A stretch of 5,333 nt of DNA from Flavimaricola sp. GTDB lineage: Bacteria > Pseudomonadota > Alphaproteobacteria > Rhodobacterales > Rhodobacteraceae. Below, piece by piece: positions 1 to 5,333 of this stretch. Position numbers and translations under genes: made by a program. The DNA lies in the NCBI GenBank assembly GCA_023300365.1, contig JALZWD010000438.1, forward strand, positions 1 through 5,333. Direction: 5' to 3'. Below the pieces are notes generated by a model. The model was not told the DNA's origin, searched no databases, and saw only the letters and a list, made by a program, of their open reading frames with translations. The first letter of the stretch is position 1, and each line of letters starts with the position of its first letter.

Positions 1-49
1 ATGTCCGCTATATTGTTGGTGCGTTTGATACATAAGGCCGGGTATTTTT

Positions 50-83
50 GGCAAGATGAGACCATAAGAGGGCCCATCTTGCC
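50..83. repeat. Perfect 9-base inverted repeat (hairpin)
   Basis: GGCAAGATG at 50-58 is the exact reverse complement of CATCTTGCC at 75-83, with 16 bases between. A T-run (45-49) lies on the left side and no T-run follows on the right, so in neither direction does the stem have the U-tract of an intrinsic terminator. It could be an RNA hairpin, the end of a transcript from the left, or a widely spaced operator. Function unknown. Confidence 0.5.
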
Positions 84-151
84 GACAAAGCGCGCCATTC
101 CAAGCGTGCCTCACCTTGCACGGCCATCGGCTCTCCAGCCTGTACCGCAGT

Positions 152-181
152 TTGAGTCTACGCCGTCGTGGTGAATATTTT
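152..181 (+). promoter_or_regulatory. Candidate sigma-70 promoter for the GST gene
   Basis: TTGAGT at 152-157 matches four of six bases of the -35 consensus, and TATTTT at 176-181 matches four of six of the -10 consensus, with an 18-base spacer. It would start a transcript about 145 bases before the GST start codon. The -10 element overlaps the CtrA-like box, so binding there could compete with polymerase. This is based on consensus matching only. Confidence 0.3.
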
Positions 182-186
182 CTTAA
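169..186 (-). promoter_or_regulatory. CtrA-like binding site
   Basis: Read on the minus strand this is TTAA, seven bases, then TTCACCA. The CtrA consensus is TTAA-N7-TTAAC, often extended to TTAACCAT in Alphaproteobacteria; the match has one mismatch in the second TTAA and otherwise keeps the spacing and the following ACCA. A GANTC site (GAGTC, 154-158), the target of the CcrM methyltransferase, lies 10 bases away. The pairing suggests cell-cycle or motility-type control of a promoter firing leftward, or repression of the rightward GST promoter. No binding data are available, and chance matches in AT-rich DNA are possible. Confidence 0.3.
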
Positions 187-334
187 TGGTTCCTCAGGTT
201 CGATTATTGAGCGCCTCGACAGCTGATGAGACCCGCCCGCTCCACATGCACCGCCCAAGTTCACCTTGCCCCGCAAGCCGCATTCCCCCAATCTCCAAGT
301 CAACCGCCACATACACATAAAGGTCGTGCCTGAT

Positions 335-946
335 ATGCAGCTCATTTCTTCTCCCTCCTCTCCTTTTGTCCGCAAAGTTCGCGCGCTGATCATTGAGGCG
401 GGCCTGACAGAGCGTATTACCCAAACACCAGTGGCGACCACCGCGCTCAAGTCTGATCCACAGGCCGTCGCGGCCAATCCCATGGGCAAAATCCCTGCGC
501 TCATTCGCGATGATGGCCCTGCGCTCTATGACAGCCGCGTTATCACGCGCTATCTTGATGCTTTGGCGAAAACCAACCTTTATCCCGAAGGCCGCATCTG
601 GGAGGTGCTGACGCTTGAGGCGACGGCGGATGCGATCATGGAGGCCTGTGTGTCGATGACCTACGAGGCCCGCCTGCGCCCTCAAACAGAGCAAAGCCCC
701 GCGTGGGTTGAGGCGCAATGGACCAAATCCGCGCGTGGTATCGCCGCGATAAATGCCCGCTGGATGAGCCACCTTGCCGGACCGGTCGATATGTCGCATA
801 TCGCCGTGGGGTGCGCGCTGGCCTATGTTGATTTTCGGCATGACGGGCGCAATTGGCGCGTCGGGAACGAAGCATTGGCCGCTTGGGAAGATGCCTTTCG
901 CCAACGAGACTGTATGGCGGCAACCGCGCCCGCTGATCCGACCTAG
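335..946 (+). CDS. Glutathione S-transferase family protein, YibF-like
   Basis: Encodes 203 residues, the usual length for a bacterial GST. The N-terminal thioredoxin-like domain (about 1-78) has the SSPFVRK motif at residues 8-14, which sits at the glutathione site. It also has NPMGKIP at 48-54 with the cis-proline, and the D66-S67 pair that in this fold binds the gamma-glutamyl group. The all-helical C-terminal domain (about 85-195) contains ADAIMEA, ARLRPQTEQS and a late IAVGCALAYVDFR stretch. Order and spacing match E. coli YibF, a GST of poorly known substrate, so the specific reaction cannot be assigned; cytosolic glutathione binding or conjugation is the family role. I chose ATG 335 because the protein then begins directly with the first beta strand and AAAGG lies 11 bases upstream. 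A TTG at 266 or GTG at 326 in the same frame would add residues unlike the family, and the GTG is too close to the ribosome site. It is separated from petA by 448 bases, so co-transcription is unlikely though not excluded. Confidence 0.88.
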   Translation: MQLISSPSSPFVRKVRALIIEAGLTERITQTPVATTALKSDPQAVAANPMGKIPALIRDDGPALYDSRVITRYLDALAKTNLYPEGRIWEVLTLEATADAIMEACVSMTYEARLRPQTEQSPAWVEAQWTKSARGIAAINARWMSHLAGPVDMSHIAVGCALAYVDFRHDGRNWRVGNEALAAWEDAFRQRDCMAATAPADPT

Positions 947-1040
947 CGGATAGTAAACGCAGACGCGCGGTTTGCCGAGTGTGCCAAGGGGCACCGCCAT
1001 GAATTTGGCGCGGCCAAGCCAAGGTTGGCGGGCGCGCGCG

Positions 1041-1068
1041 GGTGATGATCAAGGGCACATTTATCACC
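1041..1068 (+). repeat. Imperfect inverted repeat, 8-base stem
   Basis: GGTGATGA at 1041-1048 pairs with TTATCACC at 1061-1068 with one G-U wobble and a 12-base loop. It lies about 95 bases after the GST stop codon. With no following U-run it is not a standard terminator; it could protect the 3' end of the GST messenger or be chance. Confidence 0.25.
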
Positions 1069-1381
1069 GCCTAAGTCTATACCCCATTGTGATGTGGCCA
1101 TTGGCATTCCCAAAATCGTGTAAATGCCTGCGGTTGGGGCTTATTTTTTGTGCAAAATTGCGCTCTTGATGCCGCACCTCGCGCCGTGTCGTGCCCCCTG
1201 CGCCGTAATGTCCGCTGGACGCCTCGCAGTTTGGGGGCTAAATACCGCTGAAATACGCTTGGAAATAACCGCGTCTCGCCGATTCTGTTGTGGCCATGGC
1301 CCGTCCTTTGGACCATCCGCCCCAGCATATCACGCCATCGCCACAAGACTGGTGCGGTGGAAAGGGGGGGCACATTAACAT

Positions 1382-1386
1382 GGAGA
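1382..1386 (+). promoter_or_regulatory. Shine-Dalgarno that decides the petA start
   Basis: GGAGA ends eight bases before GTG 1395, an ideal distance. The same bases overlap ATG 1380 and directly abut ATG 1386, so they cannot serve either of those codons. The only alternative ribosome site, the G-run at 1364-1370, would favour ATG 1380. Conservation of the protein start also favours GTG 1395. Confidence 0.55.
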
Positions 1387-1394
1387 TGCACCTC

Positions 1395-2000
1395 GTGTCA
1401 CACGCAGACGACCATCAGGGCACACGCCGCGATTTCATCTATTACGCCACCGCAGGCGCCGGGGCTGTTGCCACCGGTGCGGCCGTTTGGCCTTTGGTGA
1501 ATTCGATGAACCCGTCCAAAGACGTGCTTGCGCTGGCTTCAATCCGCCGCGATCTGTCCGACTTGCAAGAGGGCATGCAAATCGTTGTGCTCTGGCAGGG
1601 CAAACCTGTGTTCGTGCGCTTTCGGACCCCAGACGAGATTGCCGCCGCGCAAGACGTCGATGTCGACAGCCTGCCCGATCCATTGGCAAACAGTGACAAC
1701 CTCGGCGATGAAGCCGCGGCCACCGATGAAAACCGCACCGTGTCGGTGTTTGATGGTGGCGAAGGGTTCGAGCCGACATTCCCCGCCGGCGCTCTTTACG
1801 TCTCCTCGGGCTTGTGCACGCACCTTGGCTGCGTGCCTGTGGGCGAAAGCGGCGATTTTGGAGGCTGGTTCTGCCCATGTCACGGGTCGCACTACGATAC
1901 TGCGGGACGGATTCGCCGTGGCCCCGCGCCGCGCAACCTGCCCATTCCCTATGCTGTCCTCGTTGAGGACACCGTCATACAACTTGGTGAGGAGGCTTAA
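1395..2000 (+). CDS. petA: Rieske iron-sulfur subunit of cytochrome bc1
   Basis: Encodes 201 residues of the ubiquinol-cytochrome c reductase Rieske protein, which takes one electron from quinol at the Qo site and passes it to cytochrome c1. From GTG 1395 the protein begins [14 protein letters not shown], matching the usual Rhodobacterales start. ATG 1386 and 1380 are in frame and would add three or five residues. The twin-arginine motif R11-R12-D-F precedes a hydrophobic segment (about 15-35) that serves as an uncleaved Tat signal anchor, leaving the head in the periplasm. The head carries the [2Fe-2S] ligands C141 and H143 (CTHLGC) and C160 and H163 (CPCHGSH), with the C146-C162 disulfide, then the GPAP proline loop at 176-179. 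Compared with recalled Rhodobacter sequences, about 12 extra residues lie between NRT (113-115) and CTHLGC, and the usual tryptophan-rich strand there reads ALYVSSGL. The family is usually a little shorter (about 187 in Rhodobacter). It is first in the operon, two bases from petB. Confidence 0.95.
   Translation: MSHADDHQGTRRDFIYYATAGAGAVATGAAVWPLVNSMNPSKDVLALASIRRDLSDLQEGMQIVVLWQGKPVFVRFRTPDEIAAAQDVDVDSLPDPLANSDNLGDEAAATDENRTVSVFDGGEGFEPTFPAGALYVSSGLCTHLGCVPVGESGDFGGWFCPCHGSHYDTAGRIRRGPAPRNLPIPYAVLVEDTVIQLGEEA
1989..1995 (+). promoter_or_regulatory. Ribosome binding site of petB inside the petA end
   Basis: GAGGAGG encodes the last glutamates of PetA and ends seven bases before the petB ATG. 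The near-perfect anti-16S match with only two bases between the genes suggests translational coupling, which would keep the subunits in equal amounts. Confidence 0.75.
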
Positions 2001-2002
2001 CC

Positions 2003-3328
2003 ATGGCTGGTATTCCGCACGATCACTACGAGCCCAAGACAGATGGCCAAAAGTGGCTTAACAAGCGCTTGCCAATTGCTGGCCTGCTCTATGACACTCT
2101 GTTTATTCCAACGCCAAAGAACCTTAATTGGATGTGGATCTGGGGCATTGTCCTCGTGTTCACGCTGGTGTTGCAAATCGCCACTGGCCTGTTCCTTGCC
2201 ATGCATTACGTCGCCGATACCGAGCTGGCCTTTAGCCGGATCGAACACATCATGCGCAACGTGAATGGCGGCGCGATGATCCGCTATGTCCACATGAACG
2301 GCGCATCGCTGTTCTTTGTGGCGGTCTACATGCACATTTTCCGGGGCCTCTACTATGGCTCTTACAAGGCCCCCCGCGAAGTGACGTGGATCATTGGTGT
2401 CTTGATGTTCGTCTTGATGATGGGCGCGGGCTTTATGGGCTATGTTCTGCCTTGGGGTCAGATGTCCTTCCACGGTACGGCCGTTATTACGGGCCTGTTT
2501 GGCGCTATTCCTTTCGTGGGTGAGGCGATCCAGACATGGTTGCTTGGTGCCTCGGCCGTTGGCCAACCGGCGCTGAACCGCTTCTTTGCGCTGCACTACT
2601 TGCTGCCGTTTATCCTTCTTGGGATCACCATGGTCCACGTGTGGGCTTTCCACACCACGGGCAATAACAACCCAACTGGTGTTGAAGTGCGTCGCACAAG
2701 CAAAGAAGACGCGGCCAAAGATACGCTGCCGTTCTGGCCATACTTTGTGATCAAAGATCTCTTGGCCCTTGTGGTTATCTTGATCGTGTTCACGGCCGTT
2801 GTGGGCTTTATGCCCAACTATCTGGGCCACCCCGACAACTACATCCCCGCCAACCCGGCGGCGACACCGGCGCATATTGTTCCGGAATGGTACTTCTTGC
2901 CATTCTACGCGATCTTGCGTGCCTTTACCGCCGATGTTTGGTTGGTGATGCTGGTCGACTGGGTCACCTTCGGGATCGTTGATGCCAAGTTCTTTGGTGT
3001 TGTGGCGATGTTTGGCGCGATTGCGGTGATGGCTCTGGCCCCATGGCTCGATACATCCTCCGTGCGGTCGGGTCGGTATCGTCCGATGTTCAAATGGTGG
3101 TTCGCGCTGCTGGTGATCGACTTCATCGTGTTGATGTGGGTTGGTGCCCGCCCGGCTGAGGGGATCTATCCGTATATCTCCTTGATTGGTGCCGCCTATT
3201 GGTTTGCGTACTTCCTCGTGGTCCTGCCGTTGCTTGGTGTGATCGAAAAGCCGTTGGCACAGCCAGCGACAATCGAAGAAGATTTCGCCGCCCACTACCC
3301 GAAATCAACCGGCACACCGGCTGAGTGA
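2003..3328 (+). CDS. petB: Cytochrome b subunit of the bc1 complex
   Basis: Encodes 441 residues, close to Rhodobacter cytochrome b (437-445). It is the quinol-oxidising, transmembrane electron-carrying core of the bc1 complex in the inner membrane. Four histidines bind the two b haems: H97 and H198 on one side, H111 and H212 on the other, the same numbers as in Rhodobacter. The Qo site is intact: the [10 protein letters not shown] stretch (146-155), G158 and the PEWY motif (294-297). The Qi-site residues H217, N221, K251 and D252 are also present. Hydrophobic helices fall at about 46-67, 96-117, 129-149, 195-216, 252-271, 329-347, 364-382 and 391-412, giving the expected eight. There is no fused cytochrome c domain and no split into b6 plus subunit IV, so this is the bc1 rather than the b6f form. 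The start at ATG 2003 is fixed by GAGGAGG seven bases upstream. The gap to petC is 19 bases. Confidence 0.97.
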   Translation: MAGIPHDHYEPKTDGQKWLNKRLPIAGLLYDTLFIPTPKNLNWMWIWGIVLVFTLVLQIATGLFLAMHYVADTELAFSRIEHIMRNVNGGAMIRYVHMNGASLFFVAVYMHIFRGLYYGSYKAPREVTWIIGVLMFVLMMGAGFMGYVLPWGQMSFHGTAVITGLFGAIPFVGEAIQTWLLGASAVGQPALNRFFALHYLLPFILLGITMVHVWAFHTTGNNNPTGVEVRRTSKEDAAKDTLPFWPYFVIKDLLALVVILIVFTAVVGFMPNYLGHPDNYIPANPAATPAHIVPEWYFLPFYAILRAFTADVWLVMLVDWVTFGIVDAKFFGVVAMFGAIAVMALAPWLDTSSVRSGRYRPMFKWWFALLVIDFIVLMWVGARPAEGIYPYISLIGAAYWFAYFLVVLPLLGVIEKPLAQPATIEEDFAAHYPKSTGTPAE

Positions 3329-3330
3329 GA

Positions 3331-3337
3331 AGAAGGA
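3331..3337 (+). promoter_or_regulatory. Ribosome binding site of petC
   Basis: AGAAGGA lies in the 19-base petB-petC gap, ten bases before ATG 3348. The spacing is slightly long, and the AT-rich run between site and start (AAAATAATAAG) should keep it unstructured. Confidence 0.6.
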
Positions 3338-3347
3338 AAATAATAAG

Positions 3348-4214
3348 ATGTTCAAGAAACTCACTCTGACAACCGCTGTTGCTCTTGGCCTCATGGCCGG
3401 AGCAGCAAACGCGGCGGGCGATTCTCATGTCGAAGACTTCGACTTCTCGTTTGAGGGCATGTTCGGCAGCTATGACCAGATGCAGCTGCAACGCGGCTTG
3501 CAAATCTACACCGAGGTCTGCTCGTCTTGCCACGGATTGGAATACGTCACATTCCGCTCCTTGGGCGAAGACGGCGGCATTGGTTGGAGCGACGACGAAA
3601 TCCGCGCCTATATCGAAGACCGCAACATCGAGGTCTTTGACCCGACATTGGACGACGGCTTTGGCGACTACCGCCCCGCCGAGTTGACCGATGCCTTTCC
3701 AGGAAGCCAAGCCGAAGGCGCCCCTGACCTAAGCCTCATGGCCAAAGCTCGTGCGGGTTTCCACGGCCCCTACGGCACTGGTTTGAACCAGCTTTGGTAC
3801 GGCATGGGGGGCCCTGAGTATATCGCCTCATTGATGACGGGCTATGAAGAAGAGCCCGCCTGCGCCGAGGGTGCGAATATGGACGGCAACTACAACTCGG
3901 CCTTTGCCGCCGGTGGTTTCCCCGAAAGCTGTATCTACGAAGACGGCACGCACATGGTGCCCGGAAGCTGGATTGGCATGGGCCAGCCGCTTTGGGGCGA
4001 GGACGTCGATTTCGCTGACGGTCATTCCAACGATTTGCACGACGAAGCCCAAGACGTCGCGGCCTTCTTGATGTGGACAGCCGAGCCGGGCCTCAACGCG
4101 CGCAAGCAGGTTGGCCTCACTGGTGTTATCTTCCTGTCGATCCTTGCTGTGTTGCTCTACCTAACCAACAAACGCATCTGGGCACCGGTCAAAAAGGGCC
4201 GGACCGAAGAGTAA
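3348..4214 (+). CDS. petC: Cytochrome c1 subunit of the bc1 complex
   Basis: Encodes 288 residues. Cytochrome c1 takes the electron from the Rieske head and hands it to cytochrome c in the periplasm. A Sec signal peptide covers residues 1-22 (FKK, hydrophobic core, then A20-N-A22 cleavage motif), giving a mature start near AGDSH. The haem is attached at C58-S-S-C61-H62. The sixth ligand is M211 in GSWIGMGQPL. C172 and C195 are 23 apart and M211 follows 16 later, the same spacing as the C144-C167 disulfide and M183 of Rhodobacter capsulatus c1, which supports both assignments. The conserved APDLSLMAKARAGFHGPYG block is at 125-143. One C-terminal helix (about 256-273, ending YLTNKRIWAP) anchors it with the head outside. 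The segment after the haem motif (about 73-122) is acidic and differs from Rhodobacter, and the ligand loop reads MGQP where many relatives have MPPP. It is the last gene of the operon and is followed by a terminator. Confidence 0.96.
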   Translation: MFKKLTLTTAVALGLMAGAANAAGDSHVEDFDFSFEGMFGSYDQMQLQRGLQIYTEVCSSCHGLEYVTFRSLGEDGGIGWSDDEIRAYIEDRNIEVFDPTLDDGFGDYRPAELTDAFPGSQAEGAPDLSLMAKARAGFHGPYGTGLNQLWYGMGGPEYIASLMTGYEEEPACAEGANMDGNYNSAFAAGGFPESCIYEDGTHMVPGSWIGMGQPLWGEDVDFADGHSNDLHDEAQDVAAFLMWTAEPGLNARKQVGLTGVIFLSILAVLLYLTNKRIWAPVKKGRTEE

Positions 4215-4236
4215 GCTCTTTCAAAAGATCCGTTAT

Positions 4237-4272
4237 AAAAAGGCGCCGCTCAGAAATGGGTGGCGCCTTTTT
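4237..4272. terminator. Bidirectional intrinsic terminator between petC and thiQ
   Basis: AAAAAGGCGCC at 4237-4247 pairs exactly with GGCGCCTTTTT at 4262-4272. Four further pairs inside (two of them G-U) leave a six-base loop, AGAAAT. Read rightward the stem is followed by a T-run after petC; read leftward the A-run becomes the U-tract after thiQ. It starts 22 bases past the petC stop and lies 44 bases past the thiQ stop, so one element can end both convergent operons. Confidence 0.9.
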
Positions 4273-4316
4273 CGTAGGGTGTAGGATGTTGGGCGCAGGG
4301 TGGGGCTTTGGCCCAC

Positions 4317-5012
4317 CTACCGTCCGAGATAAGCGGCCAATTCCGCGGGCGGATCGGCAAACAGCGCCTTTGTCGCGACAGGGGCCTGCGCCACACCGCC
4401 TTCCACAAACACAACACGATCTGCCACGCGCAGCGCATCGTTTGGATCATGGGTCACCATCATCATCGTGCGCCCCGCGTCCGCCAATGCCCGCACCGCC
4501 AAATCCAACATCTCGTCGCGCAACCCCGGTCCCAATGCCGAAAAAGGCTCGTCCAACAACACCAATCCACGTTCCGAAACCAACACCCGCGCCAGCGCCG
4601 CACGGCTCTGTTGCCCGCCCGACAGCGCCGCGGGCATGCGCGCGTCAAATCCACCAAGCCCCACCTGCTCCAAAACATCGCGCACCCGCGCTGTGGTTGC
4701 GGCATCCATCTTCAAGCGTGGCGCAATCCCAAGCCCCACGTTTTGCGCCACACTCAAATGCGCAAACAGGTTGTTGTCCTGAAACAGCATGGCAATCGGG
4801 CGGGCATGTGGGGCGGCCTTTGTCATATCCTCTCCGCCAATCTCCACACGCCCGGCATGGGGCGCTAGAAATCCGGCAATCCCCGCCAGCAGCGTCGATT
4901 TTCCGCCCCCCGACGGGCCAATCACCGCCGTCACGCTGCCCTCAGGCACCTCAAAATCCGCATGAAGCGTGAAATCCCCCTGCGCCAAACGCAGCCCCTC
5001 AAGCCTCAGCAT
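4317..5012 (-). CDS. thiQ: Thiamine/TPP ABC transporter ATP-binding protein
   Basis: Encodes 231 residues; E. coli ThiQ has about 232 and aligns throughout. It is the cytoplasmic ATPase that powers import of thiamine and its phosphates through ThiP. Walker A is GPSGGGKST (32-40), the Q-loop Q78 lies in MLFQDNNLF, a ThiQ-characteristic stretch, the signature is LSGGQ (130-134), Walker B is LVLLDEP (150-156) with E155, and the switch histidine is H188. The D-loop reads SALGP (158-162) where most ABC ATPases have SALDP, so the D-loop aspartate is a glycine, G161. This may be a family variant rather than a defect, since every other motif is intact. ATG 5012 lies inside the end of thiP with a 14-base overlap, so translation is probably coupled. 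The stop at 4317 is followed by the shared terminator. Confidence 0.94.
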   Translation of the reverse strand: MLRLEGLRLAQGDFTLHADFEVPEGSVTAVIGPSGGGKSTLLAGIAGFLAPHAGRVEIGGEDMTKAAPHARPIAMLFQDNNLFAHLSVAQNVGLGIAPRLKMDAATTARVRDVLEQVGLGGFDARMPAALSGGQQSRAALARVLVSERGLVLLDEPFSALGPGLRDEMLDLAVRALADAGRTMMMVTHDPNDALRVADRVVFVEGGVAQAPVATKALFADPPAELAAYLGR

Positions 5013-5333
5013 TCATCCGCCCCCCACGATCACACGCCACAAACAACCCCAATGAAATCACCATCAACAGCAATCCCGCCGCCGCCGCCGCATCCATGCG
5101 GTAGGCCCCCATCAATTGATACATCGCCAACGGCAGGGTCTCTTGCGCGGGCGAGGCAAACAGGGCGATCACCCCAAGGTCCCCCATGCTTAGCGCCGCC
5201 GCCAAACCCGCGGCAAATCCCATCGGCCTGCGGATGCGCGGCAAAATCACGATCCGCACACGCGCCCATCCGCGCAGCCCAAGCTGCTCGGCCATGCGGC
5301 CATAAACCGTCTCGGCCTGTGCAACGGCGGGCA
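4999..5333 (-). CDS. thiP: Thiamine/TPP ABC transporter permease, C-terminal part
   Basis: The last 110 residues of a membrane permease whose start lies beyond the right edge. The visible part aligns with the end of E. coli ThiP. The EAA-type loop that contacts the ATPase is EQLGLRGWARVRIVILPRI (about 15-33 of the visible part), followed by RRPMGFAAGLAAALSMGDLG, the LPLAMYQLMGAYR stretch and a last hydrophobic helix (about 80-100). It ends in a short hydrophilic tail. ThiP normally has two homologous permease halves of six helices; only the second half's end is seen here. Its stop overlaps the thiQ start by 14 bases. By analogy with thiBPQ operons, a periplasmic binding protein gene and possibly a TPP riboswitch would be expected further right, outside this window. 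Confidence 0.92.
   Translation of the reverse strand, partial: PAVAQAETVYGRMAEQLGLRGWARVRIVILPRIRRPMGFAAGLAAALSMGDLGVIALFASPAQETLPLAMYQLMGAYRMDAAAAAGLLLMVISLGLFVACDRGGRMNAEA

Larger units (their letters stand above)
1..334. other. Upstream intergenic region, no supported gene
   Basis: No reading frame here gives a recognisable protein. On the plus strand, frame 3 is open from the edge to a TAA at 33-35 and could be the last ten codons of a gene that begins outside, but nothing confirms it. On the minus strand a 39-codon frame (8-127) has a Shine-Dalgarno-like GGAGAG before its ATG. A second minus frame is open from about 264 to the left edge, but it uses ATA, TTA, AGA and AGG codons that are rare in this group and has no good start. 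Non-coding signals are a 9-base inverted repeat (50-83), a GANTC site (154-158), a CtrA-like box (169-186) and a promoter candidate (152-181). The region is more AT-rich than the genes around it, which fits regulatory DNA. Confidence 0.6.
947..1394 (+). other. Long non-coding leader upstream of petA
   Basis: Short open frames on both strands here show no family resemblance and I read them as chance. The left half has several small inverted repeats: CGCCA/TGGCG (995-1010), an 8-base stem at 1041-1068 and GGCATT/AATGCC (1103-1128). None is followed by a T-run, so no clear terminator for the GST gene is visible. The petABC promoter should lie in the right half, but no strong site stands out. Weak candidates are TTGGGG (1231) with TACGCT (1254), 17 bases apart, and TTGGAA (1259) with GATTCT (1281), 16 bases apart. 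I looked for an FNR-type TTGAT-N4-ATCAA box and found none. A run of seven G (1364-1370) precedes the start region. Confidence 0.55.

Noticed and set aside
1..174. 57-codon plus-strand frame beginning with the first base of the window
   Set aside because: No ribosome site can be seen because of the edge, the peptide is not recognisable and it crosses the inverted repeat; the ATG at base 1 is probably coincidence.
1..264. Minus-strand frame open to the left edge, arginine-rich in the middle
   Set aside because: It uses several codons rare in this group (ATA, TTA, AGA, AGG), has only a poorly placed GTG start and resembles no family I know.
194..1000. Long minus-strand open frame opposite the GST gene
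   Set aside because: It is antisense to a well-supported GST, its translation is arginine- and glycine-rich with no recognisable domain, and it looks like a codon-bias shadow.
1036..1056. Possible FNR-type site around TGATGATCAA
   Set aside because: Only the right half (ATCAA) matches TTGAT-N4-ATCAA; the left half does not.
1077..1391. Open frames on both strands in the GST-petA gap (also 972-1169 and 1124-1378)
   Set aside because: No recognisable domains or good ribosome sites; they overlap each other and are of the length expected by chance in GC-rich DNA.
1997..3295. 432-codon minus-strand open frame opposite petB
   Set aside because: It lies entirely antisense to cytochrome b; the His/Gln/Arg-rich translation is the typical reverse complement of a hydrophobic membrane protein gene.
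4073..4972. 299-codon plus-strand frame opposite thiQ
   Set aside because: Proline-, alanine- and arginine-rich shadow of thiQ that would also run through the petC end and the terminator.
1..5333. CRISPR arrays, tRNA or rRNA genes, insertion sequences, phage or defence genes
   Set aside because: I saw no spaced direct repeats, cloverleaf-like sequence, transposase motifs or terminal repeats; the window is ordinary housekeeping DNA.

Overview
The window looks like chromosomal DNA of an alphaproteobacterium, most likely a Rhodobacterales/Roseobacter-group member. The evidence is a three-gene cytochrome bc1 operon (Rieske protein, cytochrome b, cytochrome c1) whose proteins keep Rhodobacter-type features, including residue-for-residue haem-ligand numbering in cytochrome b, together with a thiP-thiQ pair that overlaps in the same style. 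No taxonomic search was possible, so this is inference from recognised sequence features.

Layout from left to right. Bases 1-334 hold no gene I can support. They contain a perfect 9-base inverted repeat, a CtrA-like box, a GANTC methylation site and a plausible promoter in front of the next gene. Bases 335-946 (+) encode a YibF-like glutathione S-transferase. Bases 947-1394 are a long non-coding leader with small hairpins, which probably contains the petABC promoter. Bases 1395-4214 (+) are petA, petB and petC in order, with gaps of 2 and 19 bases and a Shine-Dalgarno sequence before each. A strong hairpin with A- and T-tracts on its two sides (4237-4272) lies between two convergent operons and can end transcription from both. 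Bases 4317-5012 (-) are thiQ, and bases 4999-5333 (-) are the C-terminal end of thiP, which runs off the right edge.

How the genes work together. PetA, PetB and PetC form the membrane ubiquinol:cytochrome c oxidoreductase. Quinol is oxidised at the Qo site between cytochrome b and the Rieske head. One electron goes through the Rieske [2Fe-2S] centre to cytochrome c1 and on to a soluble or membrane-bound cytochrome c; the other crosses the membrane through haems bL and bH to the Qi site. ThiP and ThiQ are the permease and ATPase of the thiamine/TPP importer; the periplasmic binding protein ThiB would be expected beyond the right edge. The GST is a separate cytosolic enzyme.

I see no previously undescribed system here. 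The points most worth a second look are an apparent insertion of about 12 residues in the Rieske protein just before its cluster-binding motif, a GTG start for petA that conserved residues and Shine-Dalgarno spacing favour over two nearby ATGs, and a possible CtrA/CcrM-controlled promoter in the left intergenic region.
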